Positions 50,745-59,556 are shown, counted from the stretch's first letter. The stretch is 64,000 nt of DNA from Granulimonas faecalis (GCF_022834715.1 NZ_BQKC01000002.1:1-64000); one strand, 5' to 3'. A program made the numbers and translations. The notes: generated by a model from the letters alone, not told the origin.

Positions 50745-52952
50745 ATGAAGATCATCAAGCGAGACGGCACCGAGCAGGCCTTTGACCGTTCCAAGATAGA
50801 GGCCGCCATCCGCGGGGCCAACGGCGACGTGGCCGAGGCCGACCGCATCAGCGACCTTCAGGTCCGGATCACCTGCGACGCGGTGTGCGCCGTGGTGCAG
50901 AACCGCTTCGAGATGGAGGGGCGCGTCCCGGAGGTGGAGGAGGTCCAGGACCTCATCGAGGACCAGTTCATGCTCCTCAACCGCTTCGAGCTTGCCCGGG
51001 CCTTCGAGCGCTACCGCCACAGGCGCGAGCTCGCCCGCCGCGCCAACACCACCGACGACGCGGTCCTGTCGCTTCTGGCCCTGGCCAACGAGGAGGCCAA
51101 GGGGGAGAACGCCAACAAGGACCCCGTGCTCATCTCCACACAGCGCGACTACATGGCAGGGGAGGTCTCCCGCGACATCACGAGGCGTATCCTGCTCCCC
51201 GAGGAGGTCTCCAGGGCCCACGACGAGGGCGTCATCCACTTCCACGACGCCGATTACTTCGCTCAAAACTCATATAATTGCGAGCTTGTTAACCTCGAGG
51301 ACATGCTGCAGAACGGCACCGTCATCTCCGAGACCCGCATCGAGAAGCCCCACTCCTTCTCCACGGCCTGCAACATCGCCACCCAGATCATCGCCCAGGT
51401 GGCCTCCAACACCTACGGGGGCCAGACCCTGTCTTTGGCCCACCTCTCGCCCTTCGTGGAGGTGTCGCGCCGCCGCATCCGCGAGAGGGTGCGCTCCGAG
51501 CTCTCCGACGCCGGCGTCCGCGCCTCCGACGACCAGGTGGCCTCCATCGTCTCCGAGCGCCTGGCCGACGAGGTGACCCGCGGCGTCCAGACCATCCAGT
51601 ACCAGATCCTGACCCTGCTCACCACCAACGGCCAGACCCCCTTCGTCTCGCTCAACCTCGACCTCGGGGAGGTGCCCGAGGGGCCCGAGCGAGACGACCT
51701 GGCCATGGTCGTGGCCGAGGTGCTGCGCCAGCGCATCCAGGGGGTGCAGAACGAGGCGGGGGCCTGGATCACCCCGGCCTTCCCGAAGCTCCTCTACGTC
51801 CTCGACGACCACAACGTCGGCGAGGGCGCCCCCTACGGGTGGCTGACGAGGCTCGCCGCCGAGTGCACCGCGAGGCGCATGGTGCCCGACTACATCAGCG
51901 CCAAGGTCATGCGCCGGGAGAAGGGCGACGTGTACCCCTGCATGGGCTGCCGCTCCTTCCTCACCCCCGACCGCTTCAGCGAGACTACCGGGGACCCCTC
52001 CGGGGCACTCACGGCGTCTGCCCACCCCCGCAAGTATTACGGGCGCTTCAACCAGGGTGTGGTCACCGTCAACCTGCCCGACGTGGCCCTCTCCGCCGCG
52101 GGCGACGAGGGGCGCTTCTGGGAGATCCTCGACGAGCGCCTGGAGCTCTGCCACAGGGCCCTGCGCATCCGCCACGAGCACCTCCTGGGCACACCCTCCG
52201 ACGTCGCCCCGATCCTCTGGCAGCACGGCGCCATCGCCCGCCTGCCACGCCACGCCGTCATCGACCCGCTGCTCTACGGGGGCTACTCCACGATCTCCCT
52301 GGGCTACGCCGGGCTCCACGAGTGCTGCGTGGCCATGTTCGGCCGCGGCCACACCGACCCCGCCGTCACGCCGTTCGCCCTGGCCGTCATGGAGCGCCTG
52401 AACGACAGGTGCGCCCAGTGGAAGGCCGCCGAGGACATCGACTACTCGGTCTACGGCACGCCCCTGGAGTCCACCACCTACAAGTTCGCCAGGTGCCTCA
52501 GACGCCGCTTCGGCGTCGTGGAAGGCGTCACCGACCACGATTACATCACCAACAGCTACCACGTGAACGTCAGGGAGCAGATCGACGCCTTCGCCAAGCT
52601 TGCCTTCGAGAGCGACTTCCAGCGCCTGTCCCCGGGAGGGGCCATCTCCTACGTGGAGGTGCCCGACATGAAGGGCAACGTCGAGGCCGTCATGGCCCTT
52701 ATCTCCTTCATCCACGACCACATCATGTACGCCGAGCTCAACACCAAGAGTGACTACTGCCAGGAGTGCGGCTACGACGGCGAGGTGGCGGTCGTGGAGG
52801 AGGACGGCAGGCTCCTGTGGGAGTGCCCCCGCTGCGGCAACCGCGACCAGTCGACCCTGAACGTCGCGAGGCGCACCTGTGGCTACATCGGGACCCAGTT
52901 CTGGAACCAGGGCCGCACCGAGGAGATCCGCGACCGCGTCCTGCACCTTTGA
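50745..52952 (+). CDS. nrdD: Anaerobic (class III) ribonucleoside-triphosphate reductase
   Basis: 735 residues, near the usual length. An ATP-cone domain (KIIKRDGTEQAFDRSKIEAA) begins the protein, the active-site cysteine region is VYPCMGCRSFL (about 400), two CxxC pairs near the end (YCQECG and CPRCG) bind zinc, and the glycyl-radical site is RRTCGYIGTQFWNQGR. It reduces NTPs to dNTPs without oxygen, providing DNA precursors in an anaerobe. The activating enzyme NrdG is not in the window and would have to come from elsewhere on the element or the host. A short low-GC patch (51259-51294) encodes the conserved AQNSYNCELVN segment. Confidence 0.95.
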   Translation: MKIIKRDGTEQAFDRSKIEAAIRGANGDVAEADRISDLQVRITCDAVCAVVQNRFEMEGRVPEVEEVQDLIEDQFMLLNRFELARAFERYRHRRELARRANTTDDAVLSLLALANEEAKGENANKDPVLISTQRDYMAGEVSRDITRRILLPEEVSRAHDEGVIHFHDADYFAQNSYNCELVNLEDMLQNGTVISETRIEKPHSFSTACNIATQIIAQVASNTYGGQTLSLAHLSPFVEVSRRRIRERVRSELSDAGVRASDDQVASIVSERLADEVTRGVQTIQYQILTLLTTNGQTPFVSLNLDLGEVPEGPERDDLAMVVAEVLRQRIQGVQNEAGAWITPAFPKLLYVLDDHNVGEGAPYGWLTRLAAECTARRMVPDYISAKVMRREKGDVYPCMGCRSFLTPDRFSETTGDPSGALTASAHPRKYYGRFNQGVVTVNLPDVALSAAGDEGRFWEILDERLELCHRALRIRHEHLLGTPSDVAPILWQHGAIARLPRHAVIDPLLYGGYSTISLGYAGLHECCVAMFGRGHTDPAVTPFALAVMERLNDRCAQWKAAEDIDYSVYGTPLESTTYKFARCLRRRFGVVEGVTDHDYITNSYHVNVREQIDAFAKLAFESDFQRLSPGGAISYVEVPDMKGNVEAVMALISFIHDHIMYAELNTKSDYCQECGYDGEVAVVEEDGRLLWECPRCGNRDQSTLNVARRTCGYIGTQFWNQGRTEEIRDRVLHL

Positions 52953-52968
52953 GAGGAAGGGGAGAGCC

Positions 52969-53214
52969 ATGGCCGGAACCGACGGGAAGGGCCCGGCGCA
53001 GCGCTGGTACGCCCTCTGGCACAGCGGGGGCCTCCGGCACGACCCCACCGCGGCGGTCCTGCATATCTTCCCCACGAGGTCCTTGAGGGACCTCTGGGTG
53101 GAGGGGTCGGCCGACGACCCGCCGGGGCCCTCCTGGCGGTCGGTGTGCCGGGCCCAGGAGGCCCGCATCCTGCTCAACAACCAGACGAACACGATCTTCC
53201 ACGGGGCCCTGTGA
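52969..53214 (+). CDS. Small protein of unknown function downstream of nrdD
   Basis: 81 residues from ATG 52969 behind AGGAAGGGGAG. Rich in Trp, His and Arg, with FPTRSLRDLWVEG in the middle; no membrane segment. The ribosome-binding site and tight packing support it, but no domain is recognised. Confidence 0.6.
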   Translation: MAGTDGKGPAQRWYALWHSGGLRHDPTAAVLHIFPTRSLRDLWVEGSADDPPGPSWRSVCRAQEARILLNNQTNTIFHGAL

Positions 53215-53237
53215 GGCCCAGGGGAGGGGAGGTGACC

Positions 53238-53864
53238 GTGGGACAGACGGAGCGAAGGCCCTGGGACGGGCGCGAGGACTCCCTGATCAGGGAGCACTAC
53301 CCCGTCCACGGCAAGGGCTGGGACGGCTGGGGGGAGCTCCTGCCGGGCCGGAGCCTCGAGGCCATCTCCTTCCGGGCCAGCCGCATCGGGGCCACCCGCA
53401 GGCCCCGCTGGACGGCCGGGGAGGACAGGGCCCTGAGGGAGCTCGCCGCCTCCGGGGCCGACGACTGGGCCTCCCGCCTCGAGGGGCGCAGCCCCGAGGC
53501 ATGCCTCGCTAGGGCCAAGGCCCTGGGCATCGTCCCCAAGAGGTCGAGGGCGCCCCGGTGGACCCCCGAGGAGACCCGCACCCTCCTGGTGCTCTCCCTC
53601 GTCCACGGCCAGTCCTGGGAGGGGTGGGCCGAGGCGCTGCCCGGAAGGAACCCGAGCGCCCGCAGGAACCGCCTCGCGAGGGTCGCCTCCACGGGGTGGT
53701 CCGTCGAGGAAGACCACTGCCTCATCCTCCACTACGGGACCTGGGGCCCGAGGTGGACCGGCTGGGCCAAGCGCCTCCCGGGGCGCAGCGAGACCTCGAT
53801 CCGCGCCCGGGCGGCCTTCCTCGGGATCTGTCACATCGTTCGCAGGAAGGGAGCCGCGGCATGA
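53238..53864 (+). CDS. Protein made of four Myb/SANT-like repeats
   Basis: 208 residues from GTG 53238 behind GGGGAGG; an in-frame GTG at 53232 is an alternative. The whole protein is four modules of about 45 residues. Each has an early Trp (RPWDGRED, RWTAGED, RWTPEET, GWSVEED), then W-GW and LPGRS, then a recognition helix RAxxLG. Several consecutive Myb/SANT units suggest binding to a long or repeated DNA site. It overlaps the next gene by four bases. Confidence 0.75.
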   Translation: MGQTERRPWDGREDSLIREHYPVHGKGWDGWGELLPGRSLEAISFRASRIGATRRPRWTAGEDRALRELAASGADDWASRLEGRSPEACLARAKALGIVPKRSRAPRWTPEETRTLLVLSLVHGQSWEGWAEALPGRNPSARRNRLARVASTGWSVEEDHCLILHYGTWGPRWTGWAKRLPGRSETSIRARAAFLGICHIVRRKGAAA

Positions 53865-54224
53865 CCGGAACCGAAACCCAAGAAAGGCCCTGGGCGGCCC
53901 GGGAGGACGCCGTCGTCCGCTGCTGCGCGGGGCCCCACGACGCCGCCTGGGAGGGCTGGGGCCGCCTGCTCCCCGGCAGGACGGAACTTGCCATCCGCGC
54001 CCGGGCGAAACGCCTCGGCCCCAAGGCCGGGGGCGGCCGTCCCCGGCCTTGGGGCCGAGGGGGAGATCGGGCGCCTCAAGGAGCGCTACCCGGCCCACGG
54101 CCCGTCCTGGGACGGGTGGGCAAGGGTTCTCCCCGGCAGGGCGCCCGCCGCCATCGCGGCCATGGCGCGCCGCCTGCGGGTCCTGCCGCCAGGAGGCCCC
54201 GCGACCGCCCACGGGGCCTCCTGA
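53861..54224 (+). pseudogene. Two-repeat Myb/SANT-like protein interrupted by a one-base frameshift
   Basis: The first repeat (RPWAAREDAV, GWGRLLPGRTELAIRARA) is read from ATG 53861. The second (AEGEIGRLKERYPAHGPSW, ARVLPGRAPAAI) is in the next frame and ends at 54224. One extra G in TTGGGGCC at about 54045 accounts for the shift. Removing it gives one continuous two-repeat protein of about 120 residues. Either the gene is broken, it uses programmed frameshifting, or the base is a sequence error. Confidence 0.65.
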
Positions 54225-54480
54225 TGGCCCTTCTGGCGGCCGCAGGCTGCGCCCTCGTGGTGTCGACCCTCTGGGGGCTTGGTCGGCGGCGTCCTGCTGC
54301 TGCCCCCGGTCGTGGCCCCCGTGGCCATGGGCGGCGTCGCTCGCGGCGTTCGCGGTGGCGGCCCTCTTCGACACGCTGCGGAAAGACACCCCCCACCTGG
54401 GGGCGACCCTGGGGTTCATCGGGGCGGCGGCGTCCTGCTGCCTGGCCGTTCTGGCCCACCTGATCTGCACCGCGGCCTGA
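54224..54480 (+). pseudogene. Small polytopic membrane protein with two one-base frameshifts
   Basis: Hydrophobic segments appear in three successive frames: MALLAAAGCALVVSTLWG (from ATG 54224), VGGVLLLPPVVAPVAMG and AASLAAFAVAALFDTL through to a TGA at 54480. One extra G in CTGGGGGC (about 54263) and one in ATGGGCGG (about 54328) explain the shifts. Corrected, it would be about 84 residues with three or four helices. Same alternatives as for the neighbouring gene. Confidence 0.55.
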
Positions 54481-54526
54481 CGGGGCCGCACCGACAAGAC
54501 ATCCATAGGAGAGCGAGGGAGGAGAC

Positions 54527-55540
54527 ATGGACCAAGACATCATCCGCGGCTACTGGCCGCTCTACGAGGACGGCGCTCCCGTCCGCATCGGGGACCGTAT
54601 CATGGGGACCTTCGACCCGATGACGGTCGAGAGCGTCACGGTGTATCCCAACACCACCAACGTCAGGAGCACCCCAGACGTCGCGGGCACCCGCGACCAC
54701 CTGCACCTCTCTCCCGGCGAGCGAGTCAAACGCGTGGGCGACGCCCCGGAAGGCGTGCCGTGCCTGGGCACGGGCCCCGACGGCGACATCGGGACATGCA
54801 TCCTTGAGGAGGACCACCAAACCTGGCACATCGTCATCGACGGCGTGCGTTACGGCGTGGGCAACTACGCCCGCCGCGCCATCGCCGAGGCGCTGGACCT
54901 CACCACGAGCCGGAAAACGCTCCCGTCCGGCATCGCGTGGCCCGAGGTGGACGGAGAGCCGGTGGTGCCGGGCGACACGCTGTGGGACGACGAGGGGTTC
55001 ATGATCAATGTGACGGGGGTGGAGTTCAAAGGCGATGGCTACTGCGTCCTTCACGTGTTCAACGAGCACATCAGGAACGTGGCTTGCACCGTCGACACCA
55101 CGTCCAAGTGCTTCCCCACCCTCACTCGCACCGAACCCGAGACCGTGCTCGACCGCGACGGGGTGCCCATCGAGGTGGGCGACACGGTGTGGCACGAGGC
55201 CGATGGCACAGAACTTCACGTTATCGGGTTTCAGCATGAAGAGGACGGCGAGCGTATCGTCACCGTCGAGCGCGTGCGCGGTCCGATCGACTGGGATGGG
55301 TGCCGATGCCTTTCGCTCTCCCACGTGCGCCCTGACAGCTGGGAGCGGCTGGCGGAGGACGCGCGGAATGGCCTGTGCGACTACTGGTCGTGTCATGACG
55401 CCCGCTGCGTCGACTGCCCGGCGACGGTCGACGGCAAGGACCCAGCTCAGCGGTACGGCACGGACAGCTGTGCCCATGCGATGGCTGTCGACATCGTGGC
55501 CCGCGCCAAGGCCCTCGCTGGGGTGGTCGGCGATGAGTGA
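54527..55540 (+). CDS. Conserved mobile-element protein of unknown function
   Basis: 337 residues from ATG 54527 behind GGGAGGAG. Repeated short beta modules begin with G-PVRIGD or G-PIEVGD (residues about 17, 147 and 212), each followed by an Asp-rich turn. The C-terminal 50 residues hold four close Cys (LCDYWSCHDARCVDCPA) and a further one, suggesting zinc binding. Proteins of this plan are common in prophages and plasmids of gut actinobacteria, but no function is known to me. Confidence 0.65.
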   Translation: MDQDIIRGYWPLYEDGAPVRIGDRIMGTFDPMTVESVTVYPNTTNVRSTPDVAGTRDHLHLSPGERVKRVGDAPEGVPCLGTGPDGDIGTCILEEDHQTWHIVIDGVRYGVGNYARRAIAEALDLTTSRKTLPSGIAWPEVDGEPVVPGDTLWDDEGFMINVTGVEFKGDGYCVLHVFNEHIRNVACTVDTTSKCFPTLTRTEPETVLDRDGVPIEVGDTVWHEADGTELHVIGFQHEEDGERIVTVERVRGPIDWDGCRCLSLSHVRPDSWERLAEDARNGLCDYWSCHDARCVDCPATVDGKDPAQRYGTDSCAHAMAVDIVARAKALAGVVGDE

Positions 55541-55751
55541 CACCACGGAGGTGCTCGTGCTGCTGAGCACGTCCCTCTCCATGACCAAGGGCGTGCAGGG
55601 GCTACTCGGATGGGCCTACGAGTACGGCGACCTGGACTTCCGCGAGATCGAAGCCAGCGATGAGGTCGATAAAGCGGTGAAGCACCTAGCGAAAGCGATG
55701 ACCCTCATCGGTGAGGGGAAGAGCTGCGACGGGGGTGAGCGGCTGCTATGA
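55533..55751 (+). CDS. Small protein of unknown function
   Basis: 72 residues, helical (VLVLLSTSLSMTKGVQGLLG, then DKAVKHLAKAMTLIG). Starts eight bases inside the end of the previous gene and overlaps the next by four, so the chain 54527-56844 is translationally coupled. Similar small helical proteins accompany phage-like gene strings. Confidence 0.55.
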   Translation: MSDTTEVLVLLSTSLSMTKGVQGLLGWAYEYGDLDFREIEASDEVDKAVKHLAKAMTLIGEGKSCDGGERLL

Positions 55752-56113
55752 GTGAGCGGACCCACGTGAGCGACACCGGGCTCACCTGCACCTTCGACCC
55801 CGAAGAGTACGCCACCCGCTGGGACGAGGACGACGTGGAGCACGAGACCGGTGGGACGGGATGCCGAGAGAGGAGCGAGACGATGGGTGACCGACTGAGG
55901 CCCTACGCGCTGGTCGTCCTCGACGAGTGCGACGAGTACGACGGCGAACGTGGGTGGTGCATGGCCGAGTACGACTCCGAGGATGAGCTGGGCCGGTGGA
56001 TGTCCATCGTCGGCAGGTGCGGGTACCGCATGGCCCACAAGACGTGGGCCAGGGACCGTGACGGGCGCCCCACCGGCGCCACCGTGGTCATGGTCAGGGA
56101 GGGGAAGCGATGA
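55748..56113 (+). CDS. Small acidic protein of unknown function
   Basis: 121 residues from ATG 55748 overlapping the previous stop. An internal ATG at 55883 behind GAGAGGAG would give a 76-residue product (MGDRLRPYALVVLDE) that looks like the folded core, so the first 45 residues may belong to a separate short peptide. The core has alternating beta strands and an acidic helix (DSEDELGRWMSIVG). No family recognised. Confidence 0.5.
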   Translation: MSERTHVSDTGLTCTFDPEEYATRWDEDDVEHETGGTGCRERSETMGDRLRPYALVVLDECDEYDGERGWCMAEYDSEDELGRWMSIVGRCGYRMAHKTWARDRDGRPTGATVVMVREGKR

Positions 56114-56349
56114 GTGACGAGGAGCTGGCAGACGACGGCCTCATGTACATCGCCGCCCCCGGGGTGGATAAGGTGCCCCTGGACGGGTCCGAGCACATCA
56201 CCACCATCGACGACCCGCAGGTGTGCGAATTCTACGGCCCGTGGGACTGTCCGCAGGTGCCCGCGGTCATCGTGCCCGAGGACACCGTCAGGGGCGGAGA
56301 CCGCCTGCACGTGACAGTGGAGCTGGTGAGAGGGGGAGACGATGGGTGA
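56110..56349 (+). CDS. Small acidic protein of unknown function
   Basis: 79 residues from ATG 56110 (ATGA overlap). Acidic, with strands near the end (RLHVTVELVRGG). No motif recognised; the tight overlaps support that it is translated. Confidence 0.5.
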   Translation: MSDEELADDGLMYIAAPGVDKVPLDGSEHITTIDDPQVCEFYGPWDCPQVPAVIVPEDTVRGGDRLHVTVELVRGGDDG

Positions 56350-56593
56350 CCTCACCGCCGAGGACCGCGCCGCCCTGCTGGCGGCGTCCATGGCCTGCGA
56401 GAACGCGAAGGCAGCGCTGTGGCGGGCGTACGCCAAGCTCTTGGATGTCGAGGACAGGCTCGGCAAGAGAGCCAAGGACGACGAGGGCAACCTGCTCACG
56501 GACCGACTGGTCGACACCTGGTGCGGCGCGGCCCACTGCTACGTGCTCATGGACATGGCGATGACGGACAGGAGGTGCGTCGAATGGGAGTGA
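56342..56593 (+). CDS. Small helical protein of unknown function
   Basis: 83 residues, nearly all helical (AEDRAALLAASMACENAKAA), starting inside the previous gene's end behind GAGAGGGGG. Overlaps the Lar-like gene by ten bases. No domain recognised. Confidence 0.5.
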   Translation: MGDLTAEDRAALLAASMACENAKAALWRAYAKLLDVEDRLGKRAKDDEGNLLTDRLVDTWCGAAHCYVLMDMAMTDRRCVEWE

Positions 56594-56844
56594 GCAAGCC
56601 CTGCCCGTTCTGCGGGTCCCACGACACGACGGCGGTCTGGGACCGCGCCGGCGACGACCCCTTCTTCGTCCGTCTCCCCGGCGCCTGCGAGGTCCTGGTC
56701 CGGGTCCGGTGCCTGCGCTGCGGCGCGGAGGGCTCCACGTTCTCCGTGGAGATCGAACCCCCGCTCCGGGACGGCGAGACCTACTACCACCCCAGCGCCT
56801 TCGGCGAGGCCGCGAGGCTCTGGGACGAGAGAAAGGAAGGCTAG
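56584..56844 (+). CDS. Lar-like zinc-ribbon protein (restriction-alleviation family)
   Basis: 86 residues. Begins KPCPFCGSHDTTAVW and later has VRCLRCGAEGSTF, the paired CxxC zinc ribbon of Lar/restriction-alleviation proteins found in phages and plasmids; ends with an Ala-rich helix (EAARLWDERKEG). Lar proteins modulate host type I restriction, but many family members are uncharacterised, so the role is tentative. Its stop directly abuts the SSB start. Confidence 0.65.
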   Translation: MGVSKPCPFCGSHDTTAVWDRAGDDPFFVRLPGACEVLVRVRCLRCGAEGSTFSVEIEPPLRDGETYYHPSAFGEAARLWDERKEG

Positions 56845-57369
56845 ATGAGCGTCAACCGAGTCATCATCACCGGCAACCTCACCCGTGACGGCGAGCTCGC
56901 CGCCACCCAGTCGGGCTCCAGCGTCCTGCGCCTGGGCGTGGCGGTCAACGACCGCTGGCGCAACCCCCAGACCGACCAGTGGGAGGACCGCCCCAACTAC
57001 ATCGATTGCGTCATGTTCGGCAACCGCGCCCAGTCCATCTCCCGTTTCCTCACCAAGGGGACCAAGGTCGCCGTCGAGGGGCGCCTGCGCTGGAGCCAGT
57101 GGGTCGACCGCGACACCCAGAAGAACCGCTCCAAGGTGGAGGTCGTCGTGGACGACATCGAGTTCATGGGCCCCCGCCGCGAGGCCTCCGGCGGCGGTGC
57201 CCCCGGCACCCCCGCCCCGCAGGCCCCTCAGGCCCCGACCTTCCAGACCCCTCCGGCCCCGGTGCCCCCGCAAGCCCCCGCGGGACCTGCCTTCCAGGTG
57301 CCCCCGGCGCCCCCGGTGGTGCCCCCCGGGGCGCCCCAGGGGGTCTACGACGACGTGGTGCCCTTCTGA
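56845..57369 (+). CDS. ssb: Single-stranded DNA-binding protein
   Basis: 174 residues. The OB fold occupies 1-115 (SVNRVIITGNLTRDGEL, NYIDCVMFGNRA, KVAVEGRL). A Pro/Ala/Gln-rich linker leads to the acidic tip DDVVPF, which recruits replication and repair partners. It coats single strands during plasmid replication and conjugation. The ATG immediately follows the Lar stop and its own stop overlaps the next start by one base. Confidence 0.9.
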   Translation: MSVNRVIITGNLTRDGELAATQSGSSVLRLGVAVNDRWRNPQTDQWEDRPNYIDCVMFGNRAQSISRFLTKGTKVAVEGRLRWSQWVDRDTQKNRSKVEVVVDDIEFMGPRREASGGGAPGTPAPQAPQAPTFQTPPAPVPPQAPAGPAFQVPPAPPVVPPGAPQGVYDDVVPF

Positions 57370-57563
57370 TGGCCCCGGGCAAGGACCCGGCGAGGCCTCC
57401 GCGGCTTTCCGCGGAGGGGCTCTTCGAGGCTGTGTTCGGCGGCGCCCGCGAGGATCCCCGCAAGGTGTCGGGCGGGGCGCGTCCGGGCAGACCGGACGCC
57501 CCTCCCGCCGGCGGCCCCGGCGGGCGTCCGGGGGTCGGTGCCGTCCGGGGGTGCCGGCGGTGA
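57369..57563 (+). CDS. Small basic protein of unknown function
   Basis: 64 residues, Pro/Gly/Arg-rich, starting within the ssb stop (TGATG). Only the first 30 residues (RLSAEGLFEAVFGGA) look structured. Overlaps the next gene by four bases. Coding status is moderately supported by packing. Confidence 0.4.
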   Translation: MAPGKDPARPPRLSAEGLFEAVFGGAREDPRKVSGGARPGRPDAPPAGGPGGRPGVGAVRGCRR

Positions 57564-57856
57564 GCCGGGCCGGGGCCTGCCGGGGGAGGGCCTGCCGCAC
57601 CGTCCGCTGCGCCTCATGCGGGCAGGTGCTCGCGGTCGCCGGCGGCGTGACGTCGGCCCTGGGCCACTCCTCCGGAAGGTGCCGCACGAAGGCCTGCTGC
57701 CTCGCCTGCGGCACCGCCGCAGCCGTCTCCCACAGGGCCGGGGAGGGCCCCTCTGCCGCAGCCAAGGCGAGGGCCCTTTCCGAGGCCCGCCCACAGGACC
57801 CACCCCCGGTCGGGGGCCCTCGACGATCGGATAGGAGAACCCATGAACAAAGATAA
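57560..57856 (+). CDS. Small cysteine-rich protein, possible zinc finger
   Basis: 98 residues from GTG 57560. Cysteines in VRCASCG and CRTKACCLACG, plus a His between, suggest a small zinc-binding domain; the tail is helical and charged. It overlaps neighbours on both sides (4 and 14 bases). No family recognised. Confidence 0.45.
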   Translation: MSRAGACRGRACRTVRCASCGQVLAVAGGVTSALGHSSGRCRTKACCLACGTAAAVSHRAGEGPSAAAKARALSEARPQDPPPVGGPRRSDRRTHEQR

Positions 57857-58331
57857 CGAACCGCGCAGGAGCGTCCTCAACGTCGTCCTCGACCACCTGG
57901 GACGGTCCGCCGCGGTCGTCGCGGCCCTGTCGGGGGTGGCCACAGCCGCGGTGGCCTCGCTTGTGGGGTGCGGGACCGACATGGTCGTGCCGAAGGTGTT
58001 CTGCCTGTTCCTCGTCGCGAACCTGTGCGTCTGGACAGTCATATGCGAGGCGCTCCTCGTCAGCATCCACCGCGGCCGGCACCGGCCGGACTCCATCAGG
58101 CGCTACGGCAACACGTCCCTGGCCATGGTGCTCTGCGGCGTGGCGGTGGGGGTCTGCGTCGCCTGCGCCGTCTTCACCGCCGTCCCGGGCTGGGACGCCC
58201 TCGACTCCATTTGGGACTCGGTCCGCTCCGCCTCCGTCGCCCTCGTCGCATGCTCCGCCGGCGCCCTGGCCGTCCCGGTCATCGTCCTCGCCCTGATGCA
58301 CGTCGCCGGAAGCGACGACGGGGGCGCCTAG
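57843..58331 (+). CDS. Four-helix membrane protein of unknown function
   Basis: 162 residues with hydrophobic helices near 22-45, 50-73, 92-114 and 130-155, a basic N-terminus and short loops. The ATG at 57843 follows TAGGAGA. No signature of a transporter or enzyme is visible. Lies between the ssb cluster and the beta-clamp gene. Confidence 0.65.
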   Translation: MNKDNEPRRSVLNVVLDHLGRSAAVVAALSGVATAAVASLVGCGTDMVVPKVFCLFLVANLCVWTVICEALLVSIHRGRHRPDSIRRYGNTSLAMVLCGVAVGVCVACAVFTAVPGWDALDSIWDSVRSASVALVACSAGALAVPVIVLALMHVAGSDDGGA

Positions 58332-58378
58332 GGGCCCCGTCCGCCGCACCCCCCGCGTCCGAGAGAAGGGACGAACCC

Positions 58379-59479
58379 ATGATCGTATCCGTGGCACCCG
58401 ACGCCCTGGCCGCCGCCGTGGCCTCGGTGTCCAAGGTCACCGCCACCGTGGCCGAGACCCCGGTGCTCGCCGGCGTGCTCCTCGTCGCCGACGCCTCCGG
58501 GACCCTTTCCGTGACCGGCACCGACGGCCTTCGCTCGGCCAGGCTCTCCGTGCCCGCCCAGGTGGAGGAGCCTGGGGCTGCCGTGGTGTCCGCCAGGACC
58601 CTGGCGAGGGTGGCCAAGAGCCTTCCCGGCGGCGTCTGCTCCCTGGAGGGCTCGGGGGCCTTCTTGAAGGTCTCCTCCGGGCGCTCCCGGTTCAGCCTCC
58701 AGGCCCTACCCCCGAAGGACTTCCCGGCGTTTCCCGAGGTGTCCCCGGACTCGTCGGCGGAGCTTCCCGCGGAGGTCCTGGCAGACCTCGTCGGCCGGGT
58801 CCGCCGGTTCGCCTCCAAGGACCTGTCCCGGCCGATCCTGTGCTCGGTGGCCGTGGAGGTGGCCTCGGGGCGCCTCACCCTGAAGGCCACCGACGGCTAC
58901 CGCCTGGCGGTGGCCTCGGCGGGGCTCGCAGACGATGGCGCCTCCTTCTCGGCCCTGCTTCCGGCCGACGCCCTGGCCGAGGCCGTGGCCATGGCCTCCG
59001 GGGCCGAGGGCCTGTCCGTGGGCCGCGGGGGAGGCCAGTGGGTGGTCTCCTGGCGGGGCGGCTCCTACGTGTGCCGCCTCGTGGAGGGGTGCTACCCCGA
59101 GGCGGAGAGCCTCTTCCCCACGACGACCTCCTGCACCCTGGGGCTCCCTTTGGGCCCCTTCCTCGACGCCCTGTCCCGGGTGGCCCTGGTGGCCAAGGAG
59201 AACCCCCGGGTGCGCCTGGACGTCCGCGCCTCAGAGGGGGAGGTGGCGGTCTCGGCCGCCAGCGGCGAGGTGGGGGACGCCTCGGACTCGGTGGGGTGCT
59301 CCGTGGAGGGCACGCCGGTGGCCGTGGGTCTCAACTATCGCTTCCTCGCCGACGCCCTGGCGGCCTTCGACGGCCGGGAGGCGGTGTCCCTGGGGATGTC
59401 CGGCGAGATGGCCCCGGCGGTGCTCTCCTCCCCGGGGTCCCCTGAGGTGCGCTGCCTCGTCATGCCTACCCGGCTCTGA
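58379..59479 (+). CDS. dnaN: DNA polymerase III beta sliding clamp
   Basis: 366 residues, the normal length for the clamp. Three repeated domains can be followed, with PVLAGVLLVADASGTLSVTG at the end of the first, DGYRLAVA in the second (the usual TDxxRLA motif) and CLVMPTRL at the C-terminus, like the LIMPxRL end of DnaN. The clamp tethers polymerases, including Y-family enzymes such as the one encoded at 60725. A plasmid-borne copy suggests partly independent replication or repair. ATG at 58379 behind GAGAGAAGGG. Confidence 0.9.
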   Translation: MIVSVAPDALAAAVASVSKVTATVAETPVLAGVLLVADASGTLSVTGTDGLRSARLSVPAQVEEPGAAVVSARTLARVAKSLPGGVCSLEGSGAFLKVSSGRSRFSLQALPPKDFPAFPEVSPDSSAELPAEVLADLVGRVRRFASKDLSRPILCSVAVEVASGRLTLKATDGYRLAVASAGLADDGASFSALLPADALAEAVAMASGAEGLSVGRGGGQWVVSWRGGSYVCRLVEGCYPEAESLFPTTTSCTLGLPLGPFLDALSRVALVAKENPRVRLDVRASEGEVAVSAASGEVGDASDSVGCSVEGTPVAVGLNYRFLADALAAFDGREAVSLGMSGEMAPAVLSSPGSPEVRCLVMPTRL

Positions 59480-59556
59480 GGGGGCGGGGCGGTATGGACG
59501 GGGAGGGGCCCCTTAGGTCCCCTCCCCCTTGGAACGCGACTCGGAAGGAGCGGACC

